A program made the translations under genes and the position numbers. Source: Oscillospiraceae bacterium (GTDB lineage: Bacteria; Bacillota; Clostridia; Oscillospirales; Ruminococcaceae). Taken from it: a stretch of 64,000 nt of DNA. This document shows positions 7,228-15,806 of the stretch, piece after piece (positions within the stretch are counted from its first letter, which is position 1; each line of letters begins with the position of its first letter). The notes beneath the pieces are model-generated. The model ran no database searches. It worked only from the letters and a program-made list of their open reading frames with translations, and was not told where the DNA came from. The stretch lies in assembly GCA_021200775.1 (NCBI GenBank), contig JAJQGB010000017.1, positions 1-64,000 on the forward strand, read 5' to 3'.

Positions 7228-8186
7228 TGCTACGGCTCTATTCAAAGGACAATATCGCTGATTTGGTTCTCTCTATGAGAAGCCGCAACCGCCTCTGCCA
7301 CTCGTTTCTTTTGGTGGGAGACAAGGGTGTCGGCAAGAAGACTGCGGCGAAATACATGGCGCTTGAAATTCTCTGCCGGAGCACAGATACAATCCCTTGC
7401 GGAGTGTGCAAAGACTGCCGGATGATTTCAAACGACGCCCACCCGGACGTGATAACCGTTTCGGCAAGCGGAAAGTCGGGGAATTACCGTGCCGACGATT
7501 TGAGACCGCTGATAAGCGACGCCTATATCGCATCAAACGAGGGCGGATACAAGATTTATATCCTGCCGGACATTGATAAAGCTCTCCCTGCGGCGCAGAA
7601 TACTCTTTTAAAGATTTTTGAGGAGCCGCCCGACCACGTCATAATCATCATGACTGCCGAGAAGCAGGAGAATGTCCTTCCGACAGTCCGTTCGAGGGCG
7701 ATTGTCATCAACATCCCGGAAGCGACGCATGAAGACACCATTGCGGCTCTGACTGAGAGAAGAATCAGTGAATCGGACGCCGAGCGAGCCTATCAGCACT
7801 TTGGTGGCAACATCGGCGCCTGTATCGAGTACCTGAGTGGCGGAAGCGACGAGTTTTATATGAGAGTGAAATCCGCTTCGGAAGCGCTTGCAAAGTCGGA
7901 CGAGTATGTACTTCTGAAAACCCTGAACGAAACCGACCGTGCGACGGCAGTTGAGCTGACCGGTGAGCTTTCAAAAGTGATTTCCGAAGCTTTAAAGCGC
8001 AAGCAAGGCTATGAGGACAAGAGCTTCTATTCAACCGAAACCCAGAAGCTGAGCGAAACCACCGGGCAAAAAGCCCTGATAACCATGTACGACCGAATCA
8101 TAGAAGCCTCCCAGAAGCTCCGTGGCAACGCCAGCGTGAGTCTCACAATGGCGGATTTGTGTGGGAAGTTGATTGGGAGATTGTAA
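7227..8186 (+). CDS. holB: DNA polymerase III delta-prime subunit
   Basis: A 319-residue clamp-loader AAA+ subunit. Walker A is GDKGVGKKTAAK (about residues 29-40). The zinc site is CRSTDTIPCGVCKDC (residues 50-64). NTLLKIFEEPPDHVIII marks Walker B/sensor 1, and VRSRA replaces the usual SRC motif. It is part of the clamp loader that places the beta clamp on DNA. It is translationally coupled to darA. The region after residue 210 is divergent, as is common for HolB. Confidence 0.94.
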   Translation: MLRLYSKDNIADLVLSMRSRNRLCHSFLLVGDKGVGKKTAAKYMALEILCRSTDTIPCGVCKDCRMISNDAHPDVITVSASGKSGNYRADDLRPLISDAYIASNEGGYKIYILPDIDKALPAAQNTLLKIFEEPPDHVIIIMTAEKQENVLPTVRSRAIVINIPEATHEDTIAALTERRISESDAERAYQHFGGNIGACIEYLSGGSDEFYMRVKSASEALAKSDEYVLLKTLNETDRATAVELTGELSKVISEALKRKQGYEDKSFYSTETQKLSETTGQKALITMYDRIIEASQKLRGNASVSLTMADLCGKLIGRL

Positions 8187-8228
8187 TTATATAAGAAAGG
8201 ACCCCGCCGATTGGCAGGGAAGATAAAA

Positions 8229-9089
8229 ATGACTGAAATAATCGGAGTAAGATTTAAGAGTGTCGGGAAGGTCTATTACTTCTCGCCGGACGGGGCGGAT
8301 ATCCCGGTCGGAACGAAGGTAATTGTCGAGACCGCCCGTGGAGTTGAGTGCGGAAACGTCGTGCTCGCCAACAAGATGGTCGAGGACAGTGAGATTGTTC
8401 CGCCTCTTAAAACAATTATAAGAATCGCCACTGAGGACGATTTCAAGCAGATTGAAAGAAACAGAATCAAGGAAGCCGACGCCGCCGACATCTGCGAGAG
8501 AAAAATCGCACACTACGGGCTCAAAATGAACCTTGTCGACGTCGAGTGCACCTTCGACAACTCGAAGCTTCTCTTCTACTTCACGGCTGAGAACCGTGTC
8601 GACTTCCGAGAGCTCGTAAAGGATTTGGCGTCCGTCTTCCACACGAGAATTGAGCTGAGGCAAATCGGTGTTCGTGACGAAGCAAAGATGATGGGAGGCT
8701 TGGGAGTCTGCGGAAGGCAGTTCTGCTGTGCAAGCTTCTTAGGAGAATTCCAGCCGGTTTCAATCAGGATGGCGAAGGAGCAGGGCTTGTCCCTCAACCC
8801 GACAAAGATTTCGGGAGCCTGTGGAAGGCTCATGTGTTGCTTGAAATACGAGCAGGACGGCTACGAGGAGCTATTAAAGATAACTCCGAAGGTCGGAGCA
8901 CTCGTCAACACGCCATCTGGCAAGGGAACCGTAACCGATGCGAACCTGATTTCCGGAAAAGTCACCGTCAAGCTTGACGGCGCCGAGGGCACAACCGTCT
9001 TCGAGAGAGACAAGCTCACCGTCATCAAGGATGCGGTTATAAAAGTCTCCCGTGAAGAGCTGAAGGCTCTTAAAGATTTAGAAAAGTAA
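8229..9089 (+). CDS. ricT: RicT/YaaT PSP1-domain protein
   Basis: A 286-residue PSP1-domain protein. In Bacillus RicT joins RicA and RicF in the Y-complex, which carries Fe-S clusters, assists RNase Y and promotes Spo0A activation. The family core reads DFRELVKDLASVFHTRIEL and RQIGVRDEAKMMGG. The cysteines are in GVCGRQFCCASF and GACGRLMCCLKYE. Start choice: the ATG at 8229 with AGGGA nine bases upstream matches homologue N-termini; a TTG at 8211 with AAAGGA upstream would add six residues. The holB-ricT order matches the Bacillus yaa cluster. Confidence 0.94.
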   Translation: MTEIIGVRFKSVGKVYYFSPDGADIPVGTKVIVETARGVECGNVVLANKMVEDSEIVPPLKTIIRIATEDDFKQIERNRIKEADAADICERKIAHYGLKMNLVDVECTFDNSKLLFYFTAENRVDFRELVKDLASVFHTRIELRQIGVRDEAKMMGGLGVCGRQFCCASFLGEFQPVSIRMAKEQGLSLNPTKISGACGRLMCCLKYEQDGYEELLKITPKVGALVNTPSGKGTVTDANLISGKVTVKLDGAEGTTVFERDKLTVIKDAVIKVSREELKALKDLEK

Positions 9090-9111
9090 GCCGTTCAGGC
9101 ACAAGCTTAGG

Positions 9112-9471
9112 TCAGGACATCATGCCCAAACTTACAGCGAGTGCCTGATTTATTTTGTTCATGGAAGTTGAATCGAGGACTCCCATGCGCTCTTTCAAGC
9201 GCTTTTTGTCTATTGTGCGAATCTGCTCCAGAAGAACAATGCTGTCTTTTGCGAGCCCGCAGGAGTTAGAGTCTATCTCGATGTGCGTTGGCAGGTGGGT
9301 CTTTTCCCGTTGACTTGTGATGGCGGCGGCGATGACCGTCGGCGAATGACGGTTCCCGACGTCGTTCTGAACTATAAGTACGGGACGGATTCCGCCTTGC
9401 TCTGACCCGACCACAGGGCTCAAATCCGCATAATAAATCTCTCCTCTGTATACCGGCACCGGCATTGACAT
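9112..9471 (-). CDS. MazF/PemK-type endoribonuclease toxin
   Basis: A 119-residue MazF-fold RNase, predicted to cut mRNA at short sequences. The family start VYRGEIYYADLSPVVGSEQGG is followed by RPVLIVQND with the catalytic Arg, the segment PTVIAAAITSQ, and the C-terminal dimer part LEQIRTIDKKRL. Sequence is close to Bacillus EndoA (NdoA). No antitoxin gene lies upstream: 174 bp separate it from the next gene. It is probably controlled by an antitoxin elsewhere, or the antitoxin has been lost. AAAGGA precedes the ATG at 9471. Confidence 0.92.
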   Translation of the reverse strand: MSMPVPVYRGEIYYADLSPVVGSEQGGIRPVLIVQNDVGNRHSPTVIAAAITSQREKTHLPTHIEIDSNSCGLAKDSIVLLEQIRTIDKKRLKERMGVLDSTSMNKINQALAVSLGMMS

Positions 9472-9610
9472 AAAATCACCATTCCTTTCGAGGTTAATAA
9501 ACGCTTTTGTACTCCTATTGTTGACGATATCAAAGCCGTTTATTCAGCCCCGCCGGGGAGAAAGCATAGGGCTTGGTTTAGTTTATGCGGAGAATAGGGA
9601 AGATGACAAA

Positions 9611-9640
9611 GCCGGCGAAGCTACCTCCGCCGGCATTTTT
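9611..9640 (+). terminator. Rho-independent terminator (rightward)
   Basis: GCCGGCG and CGCCGGC form a 7-bp stem followed by ATTTTTG. It points rightward, into the 3' end of the convergent 9646 gene, and no rightward gene ends just before it. It could stop read-through from ricT or antisense transcription. Confidence 0.55.
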
Positions 9641-9645
9641 GTTGA

Positions 9646-11136
9646 CTATGATTTTATATATTTTTGATTAGGACTGCTTATTTTATCCGGCAAAGTTCTT
9701 TTCAGGCTTCCACTTTCCAGTAATACAGACAAGTAAAGCTTTTGGAATGTAGAACGGCTTGACATTCCTAAAAACTGTTGCATTTCTGTTCGAGTTCTTG
9801 GCACGCTACAGTATTCTAACAGCTTCGTTATGTTGTTATTATAACCTTCAGCCTGCCTTCCAGCCTGCCTTCCAGCCTGCCTTCCAGCCTGCCCTTCGTC
9901 TTGACTCCTATCTTGCTCTCCAGTCTGCCCTCCATCCTGCTCCTCGAACAAGCTTTCATCAAACTCGCCGTTTTGAATGGCTTGGTAGTTAAGATTCCAG
10001 AGAGTTACGATAAAGGAAGACCTGTTGGAGAAGAATGTTGGTGCGAGCTCCGGGGTATAATTTGCCGCATTTTCGTACGCTAAGCATATCTTTTCAAGAC
10101 CACTGCCTTTACGCTCCATATATCCGAGCCGGTTGAAAATATCAGCCAGAACAGGATTGCGCCTGATTGACGGAATGTCCGTGATGTTCCAGTCCTGGAC
10201 TAAGGTGCCGTCCGGCATTCCGCCGGGAGAGAAAATAGTCAGGCGATTATCATAAATATCGATATGAACTTCGCTTCCCGTTACAAGATAATCGCGGTGA
10301 ATAAGAGCATTCACAAGACTTTCCAGAACACTGCGTTCGCAGTAGTCCGGCATCTCAATTCTTGAATCAGCCGTTTTCTTCCACATTGTCCGCATATTAC
10401 GCTTGACAAAGCTGAGTCCTTCGTTCAGAAGAATAATCAGGCTTCCTGAAAATTCGGCGCTGTCGAGTGCATCCACACCGCCGCCACTCTTGTCAAGACC
10501 ATTCCATCTGGTACAGAAAAGGCGTGAATGGCGGACAGGTCCATCATCAGCCAATAATGCTCCTGCGTTCGTGAGCTGACCGTCAGAATTGCGGATTCCG
10601 AATGAATCCATCATTTTCTCAGTCATGCTGTTGCCGGTCCACGACTTATACCGTTCACGAAGTTTGCTGAAGGCGTAGTCGTCATAGTTGTATGGTGACA
10701 TGAGTGTGTCGTATGAGGTGCCACGTCCTCTGAGAATCAAACGCTTCTGTTCTGTTGCATCAGCAAGCACACTTTCGTTACCGATGCGGATGTACGCTTC
10801 GGTAACTCCTTCGGCAGAATAATAGTAAGGAGTTTCAGAGCCTTCCGGAACATACACAGTCAGGACTTCTTTATCATCGACTGATTGAACTCGGAGGACA
10901 GCATTTGGAAATGGAGAAATGCGTTCTTTTATTTTCTGACTGACATATTCCGATGCAACTTTAATGTCATCTATCCCGACAACTTCATCGTCATCAGTGA
11001 TGCCAAAGACAAGAACACCTCCGACTGTGTTAGCAAAGGCACTGACGCTTTTTAACCAGCTTTTCGGCTTTTTCATTTCTACAGCTTGTTTTTTGTCGTA
11101 CTCTGTAGCTTCTCCAAGAAGTTGTCTTAAATCCAT
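9646..11136 (-). CDS. AlbA_2-domain ATP-binding regulator (COG2865-like)
   Basis: A 496-residue protein with an N-terminal AlbA_2/Schlafen-like domain (KKPKSWLKSVSAFANTVGG, VLVFGITDDDEVVGIDD). A central part has LESLVNALIHRDYLVTGSEV, and a GHKL-like ATPase signature GYMERKGSGLEKICLAYENA lies near residue 380. A C-terminal winged helix follows. Proteins of this layout are called putative transcriptional regulators or RecG-related; the real role is unclear. GGAGG precedes the ATG at 11136; an in-frame ATG at 11178 lacks a ribosome site. Residues about 415-430 are repeats of GRQA encoded by a 12-bp tandem repeat at 9849-9893. Confidence 0.88.
   Translation of the reverse strand: MDLRQLLGEATEYDKKQAVEMKKPKSWLKSVSAFANTVGGVLVFGITDDDEVVGIDDIKVASEYVSQKIKERISPFPNAVLRVQSVDDKEVLTVYVPEGSETPYYYSAEGVTEAYIRIGNESVLADATEQKRLILRGRGTSYDTLMSPYNYDDYAFSKLRERYKSWTGNSMTEKMMDSFGIRNSDGQLTNAGALLADDGPVRHSRLFCTRWNGLDKSGGGVDALDSAEFSGSLIILLNEGLSFVKRNMRTMWKKTADSRIEMPDYCERSVLESLVNALIHRDYLVTGSEVHIDIYDNRLTIFSPGGMPDGTLVQDWNITDIPSIRRNPVLADIFNRLGYMERKGSGLEKICLAYENAANYTPELAPTFFSNRSSFIVTLWNLNYQAIQNGEFDESLFEEQDGGQTGEQDRSQDEGQAGRQAGRQAGRQAEGYNNNITKLLEYCSVPRTRTEMQQFLGMSSRSTFQKLYLSVLLESGSLKRTLPDKISSPNQKYIKS
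9849..9893. repeat. 12-bp tandem repeat, 3.75 units, inside a gene
   Basis: Units of CAGCCTGCCTTC at 9849, 9861 and 9873 plus a partial fourth. The unit length is a multiple of three, so gain or loss of units keeps the frame of the AlbA_2 gene and changes the number of GRQA blocks between its ATPase part and its C-terminal winged helix. Confidence 0.9.
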
Positions 11137-11197
11137 AAAAGTGCCCTCCTGACAAAAATCTTTACTATAGCTTACCACAAAATCTTCATTTAATCAA

Positions 11198-11223
11198 GCC
11201 CCGCCTGCCAAAACAGACGGGGC
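11198..11223 (-). terminator. Terminator of xylB
   Basis: On the minus strand GCCCCGTCTG pairs with CAGGCGGGGC around a TTTTGG loop, followed by a TTGATT stretch. It lies 32 bp after the xylB stop and before the next leftward gene. Confidence 0.6.
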
Positions 11224-11254
11224 GATTTCAATTTCTGATTTGATTCAGCCTGAA

Positions 11255-12778
11255 TCACAGACTAGCCAATTTCTTGAACTCCGCTTTGAGTGCCGGGTAA
11301 ATCTCGGTATAGAGCTGGTAGAACTCCTCGTACTTCGGGACGTCCTCTGCAATGGGCTCCTGGACCTTGTCGGTCTTGATGATTGCGTGGCAGGCTTCAG
11401 GGACGCTCGAATAGAGTCCTGCGCCGACACCGGCGAGGATTGCAACGCCGAGTGCGGGACCTTCCTTCGAGGAAGCGGTCTTGACAGGGCAGTTATAGAG
11501 GTCTGCTAGCATCTGTCTCCAGATGGGGCTGGTGCCTCCGCCTCCGCAAGCCATCATGTCGGAAACGTTGATATTCATCTGTCTGAACACTTCGACGCAG
11601 TCACGGAGCGAGTAGGAAACGCCTTCCATAACGGCTCTGAGCATGTCCTTCTTCGTGTGCATAGCGGAAAGACCGAAGAAGACTCCTCTTGCATCAGGGT
11701 CGAGGTGCGGGGTTCTCTCACCCATAAGATACGGGAGATAGAGAAGTCTGTTCGCACCAATCGGGACGGTTGCGGTCTCCTTGTCCATGAGATAATATGC
11801 GTCGACATCCATCAGCTTTGCGGTTTCCTTCTCAGCGTTGCAGAAGTTGTCTCTGAACCATTTTAGAGACAGACCTGCGCCCTGGGTAACGCCCATTACG
11901 TGCCAGCTGTTCGGAACAGCCGCACAGCAGGTGTGGACTCTTCCCAATTTGTCTATAGAAATGTTTGAGGTGTGTGCGAATACAACGCCGGAGGTTCCGA
12001 TTGTAGTGAACGCCTTGCCGTCCTCAACGACTCCGGTTCCTACTGCCGCTGCGGCATTGTCTCCGGCACCGCCGACAACCGGTGTGCCCTCGCAAAGTCC
12101 GACAGTTTCGGCGATTTCTTTCGTTAAGCCGCCAGTAACTTCGCAGGATTCATAGACGTTAGCGAACATAGAACGGTCAAATCCCAATGCTGAGATAACC
12201 TCTTCCGACCAGTTTCTCTTCGGAACATCGAGTAACTGCATACCGGAAGCGTCGGATACTTCAGTAGCGTACTCGTGGGTGAGAACGAATCTTATGTAGT
12301 CCTTCGGGAGAAGGATGTGGCGGCAACGCTCGTAATTCTCCGGTTCGTTGTTCTTGACCCAGAGAATCTTTGCGGCTGTCCAGCCGGTGAGTGCGGGGTT
12401 CGCAGTGATTTCGATGAGCTTGTCTCTGCCGAGGATGCGGTTCATCTCGTCGACTTCGTTTGCGGTTCTCTGGTCGCACCAGATGATTGAGCGGCGGATG
12501 ACCTCGTTGTCCTTGTCGAGCATGACAAGACCGTGCATCTGACCGGAAAGTCCGATGCCCTTGACGTCCTCCTTCTTGACGCCGCTTTCTGCAACGACAG
12601 CCTTGATAGTGCCGATTGCGGCATTAGCCCAGTCAGCGGGATCCTGCTCCGCATAGCCGTTCTTCGGCTGATACATCGGGTATTCTATCGTCTTTGAAGC
12701 GATAACCGTACCCATTTCGTCAAACAGAACCGTTTTCGTTCCGCTTGTGCCAATGTCTACACCTATAATGTAAGCCAT
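11255..12778 (-). CDS. xylB: Xylulokinase
   Basis: A 507-residue FGGY kinase that phosphorylates D-xylulose for the pentose phosphate pathway. The ATP loop is GVDIGTSGTKTVLFDE at the N-terminus. GLSGQMHGLVMLD (about residue 75) is the xylulokinase version of the substrate motif. AGDNAAAAVGTG and FTTIGTSGVVF follow. No xylose isomerase or transporter gene is adjacent. The ATG at 12778 has GGAGG eight bases before it. A repeat lies just upstream (12826), so its promoter may be inside or beyond that repeat. Confidence in XylB over other FGGY kinases is high from the QMHG motif. Confidence 0.93.
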   Translation of the reverse strand: MAYIIGVDIGTSGTKTVLFDEMGTVIASKTIEYPMYQPKNGYAEQDPADWANAAIGTIKAVVAESGVKKEDVKGIGLSGQMHGLVMLDKDNEVIRRSIIWCDQRTANEVDEMNRILGRDKLIEITANPALTGWTAAKILWVKNNEPENYERCRHILLPKDYIRFVLTHEYATEVSDASGMQLLDVPKRNWSEEVISALGFDRSMFANVYESCEVTGGLTKEIAETVGLCEGTPVVGGAGDNAAAAVGTGVVEDGKAFTTIGTSGVVFAHTSNISIDKLGRVHTCCAAVPNSWHVMGVTQGAGLSLKWFRDNFCNAEKETAKLMDVDAYYLMDKETATVPIGANRLLYLPYLMGERTPHLDPDARGVFFGLSAMHTKKDMLRAVMEGVSYSLRDCVEVFRQMNINVSDMMACGGGGTSPIWRQMLADLYNCPVKTASSKEGPALGVAILAGVGAGLYSSVPEACHAIIKTDKVQEPIAEDVPKYEEFYQLYTEIYPALKAEFKKLASL

Positions 12779-12825
12779 AAATGATTCCTCCAATATGTTT
12801 CCGGTTGAACCGGTAGTGTACTTGC

Positions 12826-12967
12826 GGAAACCCCTCCACCACCGGCTTCGCCGGCGGTCCCCCTCCCCTTTCAGGGGAGGCTTTTTTGCTTCTATCAGAA
12901 GCTTGTGAAGAGGCAGTTATAGGCTCCCCTGAAAGGGGAGCTGTCAGCGAAGCTGACTGAGGGGTTT
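12826..12967. repeat. Modular palindromic repeat, copy 3 (B+A type)
   Basis: The type B half (ACCCCTCCACC, CCGGCTTCGCCGG, CCCCTCCCCTTTCAGGGGAGG, T6) comes first. A 30-40 bp spacer follows, then an inverted type A half (GGCTCCCCTGAAAGGGGAGC, GTCAGCGAAGCTGAC, TGAGGGGTTT). Its right end abuts the TAA of the leftward gene ending at 12966. Confidence 0.85.
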
Positions 12968-13508
12968 ACTCCTGATATAGCCCCACCTCGCTCAGATTCT
13001 CTATAATATCCTCAAATCCCTCATCATCCACTTCGACACATTCCCTCATGCCAGGATTACTATCACTGAGTACATCCCAGATTGTAAGGGCTTCCGGATT
13101 ATTTTTGTAGCCGAGGGACTTTACAATCGGCTCGAATTTTGATAAACTGTTAGAGTAGATGTCGAGGCGCTGGAATTCCTGCATGTAGAGCTCGTCGCCG
13201 GCGTCGCTTCCGAAGCCGAACTTTATCACGCCGTCGGTGAACAGGATTCCGCCGTAGCGCTTTAAGATAGCCTTTGCAACGGGAACGGTGCAGTTCAGGT
13301 AATACGTCAGATACTCTTCGGAATCCCCGTCGGGAACTTCGATAAAGAAGAACATCGGCTCGGTGAATCTCGCCACCGCCCGACTCCAGAAGCCCTTGTA
13401 GTCTTCGGCGGAAAGGGTGAGAGTGAGCCTGCCGTCTTCTATCTTATATTCTTTTCTGACGGAATCGGCGTTCACGCTGACTCCCGCAATCAGTTTTATT
13501 TCAGACAA
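12966..13508 (-). CDS. Hypothetical protein, 180 residues
   Basis: A soluble acidic protein without a recognised family. It has an N-terminal beta-rich part (RLTLTLSAEDYKGFWSRAV, FFFIEVPDGDSEEYL) and a C-terminal part containing LDIYSNSLSKFEPIVKSLG. No signal peptide or membrane helix is present. The start is TTG at 13508 with GGGAG upstream; an ATG five codons before it is in another frame and ends at once. The TAA touches the palindromic repeat. It stands alone, divergent from the small membrane-protein gene at 13649. Confidence 0.7.
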   Translation of the reverse strand: MSEIKLIAGVSVNADSVRKEYKIEDGRLTLTLSAEDYKGFWSRAVARFTEPMFFFIEVPDGDSEEYLTYYLNCTVPVAKAILKRYGGILFTDGVIKFGFGSDAGDELYMQEFQRLDIYSNSLSKFEPIVKSLGYKNNPEALTIWDVLSDSNPGMRECVEVDDEGFEDIIENLSEVGLYQE

Positions 13509-13582
13509 ATCTGCTCATCTCCCGCAAAAATATCTATAAAGTACGAAAAATAGTACTAAAAATCGAATAAAGTCGTGCTATA

Positions 13583-13615
13583 GTCCGAATAAACGGACAA
13601 GCCATATAGTATAAT
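13583..13615 (+). promoter_or_regulatory. Promoter with overlapping inverted repeat
   Basis: A TATAAT (13610-13615) lies 33 bp before the ATG at 13649. No good -35 is present. Instead GTCCG-AATAAA-CGGAC (13583-13598) occupies the -35 and spacer region, which suggests an activator or repressor site. The protein that would bind is unknown. Confidence 0.45.
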
Positions 13616-13648
13616 GGTGTCAGAAACTTAAAGAAAGGCGGCATCATT

Positions 13649-13837
13649 ATGCTTACATACTTAGCAGCACTAGCGTTAGGAATTATCGGAGTCTATAAAC
13701 TCAGGGAGGGTCTTCTCATCATCCAGAACTACAACGATGCAAAAGAAGCACAGCTTCTGAGAGCTCAGATTGAATCCGATACAGACATTATATCAAAAAA
13801 CAGCGAGCAATGCAAGACATTTAAGCAAGCTAGTTAG
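13649..13837 (+). CDS. Small membrane protein, 62 residues
   Basis: One N-terminal hydrophobic segment (LTYLAALALGIIGVYKL) is followed by a charged, probably helical tail (YNDAKEAQLLRAQIESDTD). AAAGGCGG precedes the ATG. It lies 27 bp before rmuC and probably shares its transcript. The family is not recognised. A role as a small partner of the RmuC membrane protein is possible but only inferred from position. Confidence 0.6.
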   Translation: MLTYLAALALGIIGVYKLREGLLIIQNYNDAKEAQLLRAQIESDTDIISKNSEQCKTFKQAS

Positions 13838-13864
13838 AATCATTCTTGAAAGGAAGTTCAAAAT

Positions 13865-15136
13865 ATGCAAATTTTGACGATAGTTTTACTCGTCCTGGCT
13901 ATAATTCTTCTTGGAGCCGTTCTCGGAGTGGTGATTTATTTCGGAAAAAAGAACGTCCCGGGGGATAATTCCCAGGAAAACGAGAAAATCTTGTCTGAAA
14001 TCAGGGAGACCGGAAAGCCGATTGGCGAGATAAAAGCCCAGCTCGATACCCTCCAGAACTCCCAGCTCACGTCCGACCAGATTCTCCGGCAGGAGCTCTC
14101 GAAGTCGCTATCTGACAATAGGGAAGAGCTCTCGAAGTCTATTGAAGCCTCCCGGAAGTCTCAGTCAGAGGCGATGGACAGCGGCTTCAACAGCGTCCGA
14201 AACATCATGAACGAGAAGCTCGGCGAAATCAAGGGCGTTGTCGACGAGAAGATGCAGAAGACCCTCAACGAGCGCCTCGACTCGAACTTCAAGCAGATTG
14301 GCGAACAGCTTTCGGAGCTCTACAAGACTCTGGGCGAATTAAACCAGCTTTCCGGCGGAGTTCAGGATTTGAACAGGACTTTATCAAACGTCAAGACACG
14401 TGGCATCTGGGGCGAGCAACAGCTTGCCGCCATCTTAGAGGACACCATGTCCTCCTCCCAGTACGAGAAGAACGTCGCCACAAAGCGTGGCTCTTCCGAC
14501 AGGGTCGAGTTCGCCGTAAAGCTTCCTTCGAGCACCGGCGACAAGAAGTCGTTTACATATCTTCCTATCGACTCGAAGATGCCTTCGGACATCTATAATA
14601 AGATTCTCGACGCCTCCGAAGCCGGTGACCCAGCGGGAGTTGCCGCCGGAGTCAAGGAGCTCGAACAGCGAATCAAGGCAGAAGCGAAGAGCATTTCCTC
14701 AAAATACATCGACCCGCCGTACACAACCGACTTCGCAATCATGTTCCTTCCGACCGAAGGTCTTTATGCCGAAGTTCTCCGGATTGACGGTCTCTCCGAA
14801 TGGTGCCAGTCCAGCGAAAAGATTATGATTGCCGGTCCGACGACGATTACAGCACTCTTAAACAGCCTCAGAGTCGGATTTGCAAACGTCGCCCTCAATG
14901 AAAAGAGCGCCGAAGTCCTGAAGCTCCTGATGGCAGTAAAGGCTCAGTACCAGAAATTCGGCACCCAGATTGACAAGGTTATGAAGCAGTTAGATTCTGC
15001 CCGCAGTGGCGTCGACGAACTGAAGCACCGTTCTGACATCATCCAGAAAAAGATGGGCTCGGTAGGCGAGCTTGACTCGGACGAAGCGGAAAGAGTGCTG
15101 GGGCAGGTCGGAGTGCTGACGGTGTCTGACGATTAA
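13865..15136 (+). CDS. rmuC: RmuC-type DNA recombination protein
   Basis: A 423-residue protein with an N-terminal membrane anchor (residues 4-26), then about 130 residues of heptad-rich coiled coil (QSEAMDSGFNSVRNIMNEK, GEIKGVVDEKMQKTLNERL). The RmuC nuclease-like domain follows: TRGIWGEQQLAAILED, FAVKLPSSTGD, PIDSKMPSDIY and FLPTEGLYAEVL. The PIDSK and ILED motifs match the PD-(D/E)xK-like core. RmuC limits rearrangements between short inverted repeats in E. coli, which is of interest in a genome so rich in palindromes. Confidence 0.93.
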   Translation: MQILTIVLLVLAIILLGAVLGVVIYFGKKNVPGDNSQENEKILSEIRETGKPIGEIKAQLDTLQNSQLTSDQILRQELSKSLSDNREELSKSIEASRKSQSEAMDSGFNSVRNIMNEKLGEIKGVVDEKMQKTLNERLDSNFKQIGEQLSELYKTLGELNQLSGGVQDLNRTLSNVKTRGIWGEQQLAAILEDTMSSSQYEKNVATKRGSSDRVEFAVKLPSSTGDKKSFTYLPIDSKMPSDIYNKILDASEAGDPAGVAAGVKELEQRIKAEAKSISSKYIDPPYTTDFAIMFLPTEGLYAEVLRIDGLSEWCQSSEKIMIAGPTTITALLNSLRVGFANVALNEKSAEVLKLLMAVKAQYQKFGTQIDKVMKQLDSARSGVDELKHRSDIIQKKMGSVGELDSDEAERVLGQVGVLTVSDD

Positions 15137-15139
15137 GGC

Positions 15140-15168
15140 TTGAAATACGAGCACGAATATGCTACAAT
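15140..15168 (+). promoter_or_regulatory. Sigma-A promoter of desulfoferrodoxin gene
   Basis: TTGAAA (15140-15145), 17 bp, TACAAT (15163-15168), with a short leader and AGGAGG before the ATG. It starts only a few bases after the rmuC stop. Confidence 0.7.
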
Positions 15169-15201
15169 ATACACATGATTACTTACAGGAGGTAAAACCC
15201 C

Positions 15202-15576
15202 ATGAAATTAAAATTCTACATCTGCACCCACTGCGGGCAGATTGTTGCAAAAATCAAGGACAAGGGTGTGCCGGTTATGTGCTGTGGCGAGCCGATGAAG
15301 GAGCTCGTTCCCGGAACCACCGAAGCCGCCCACGAAAAGCATATTCCGGTCTACACTGTTGAGAACGGCGTCGTAAACGTCACCGTCGGCGAAGTTCTGC
15401 ACCCGATGACCGAGGCTCACTACATAGAGTGGATTCTCCTGGAGACCAAGAACGGTAACCAGAGAAAGGTTCTCACTCCGACAGATGCCCCAAAGGCAAG
15501 CTTTGCACTTCTTCCGGGTGACGAGGTTGTTGCAGTCTATGCTTATTGCAATCTGCATGGACTGTGGCAGGGATGA
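15202..15576 (+). CDS. dfx: Desulfoferrodoxin (class I superoxide reductase)
   Basis: A 124-residue enzyme that reduces superoxide to hydrogen peroxide in the cytoplasm of anaerobes. The N-terminal desulforedoxin-like iron site has Cys8, Cys11, Cys27 and Cys28. The catalytic iron site has EKHIP (Glu45, Lys46, His47), the His residues in VLHPMTEAHYIEW, and the C-terminal CNLHGLW. All metal ligands of both centres appear present, so it is class I and probably active. AGGAGG precedes the ATG. A palindromic repeat starts directly after its stop. Confidence 0.95.
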   Translation: MKLKFYICTHCGQIVAKIKDKGVPVMCCGEPMKELVPGTTEAAHEKHIPVYTVENGVVNVTVGEVLHPMTEAHYIEWILLETKNGNQRKVLTPTDAPKASFALLPGDEVVAVYAYCNLHGLWQG

Positions 15577-15577
15577 T

Positions 15578-15806
15578 GCGCTCGCCCTTCGGGCTCGCAA
15601 ACCTCTCAGTCGGAGTTTGCGAAGCAAATCTCTCTAAGTTCGCTTGCGAACTTATGCGCTCCCCTTAAAAAGGGGAGCCTTTTTGCGCTTTAATGCAAAC
15701 TATCATGAGGATAAAAATGGCTCCCCTGTCAAGGGGAGCTGTCAGCGTAGCTGACTGAGAGGTGCGCCGACCAAAGGGAGGCGCGTCGGTGCCAAAGGCG
15801 CCGACA
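15578..15806. repeat. Modular palindromic repeat, copy 4, with mini-hairpin array
   Basis: The A+A core (GCTCCCCTTAAAAAGGGGAGCC..GGCTCCCCTGTCAAGGGGAGC, GTCAGCGTAGCTGAC, TGAGAGGT) is flanked by several small hairpins of different sequence. Examples are GCTCGCCC-TTC-GGGCTCGC, AAGTTCGC-TTG-CGAACTT and GTCGG..CCGAC. It lies between the convergent dfx and solute-binding protein genes and can terminate both. Confidence 0.85.

Noticed and set aside
9849-9893. Short tandem repeat considered as CRISPR
   Set aside because: Units are only 12 bp, contiguous, without spacers, and lie in frame within a gene.
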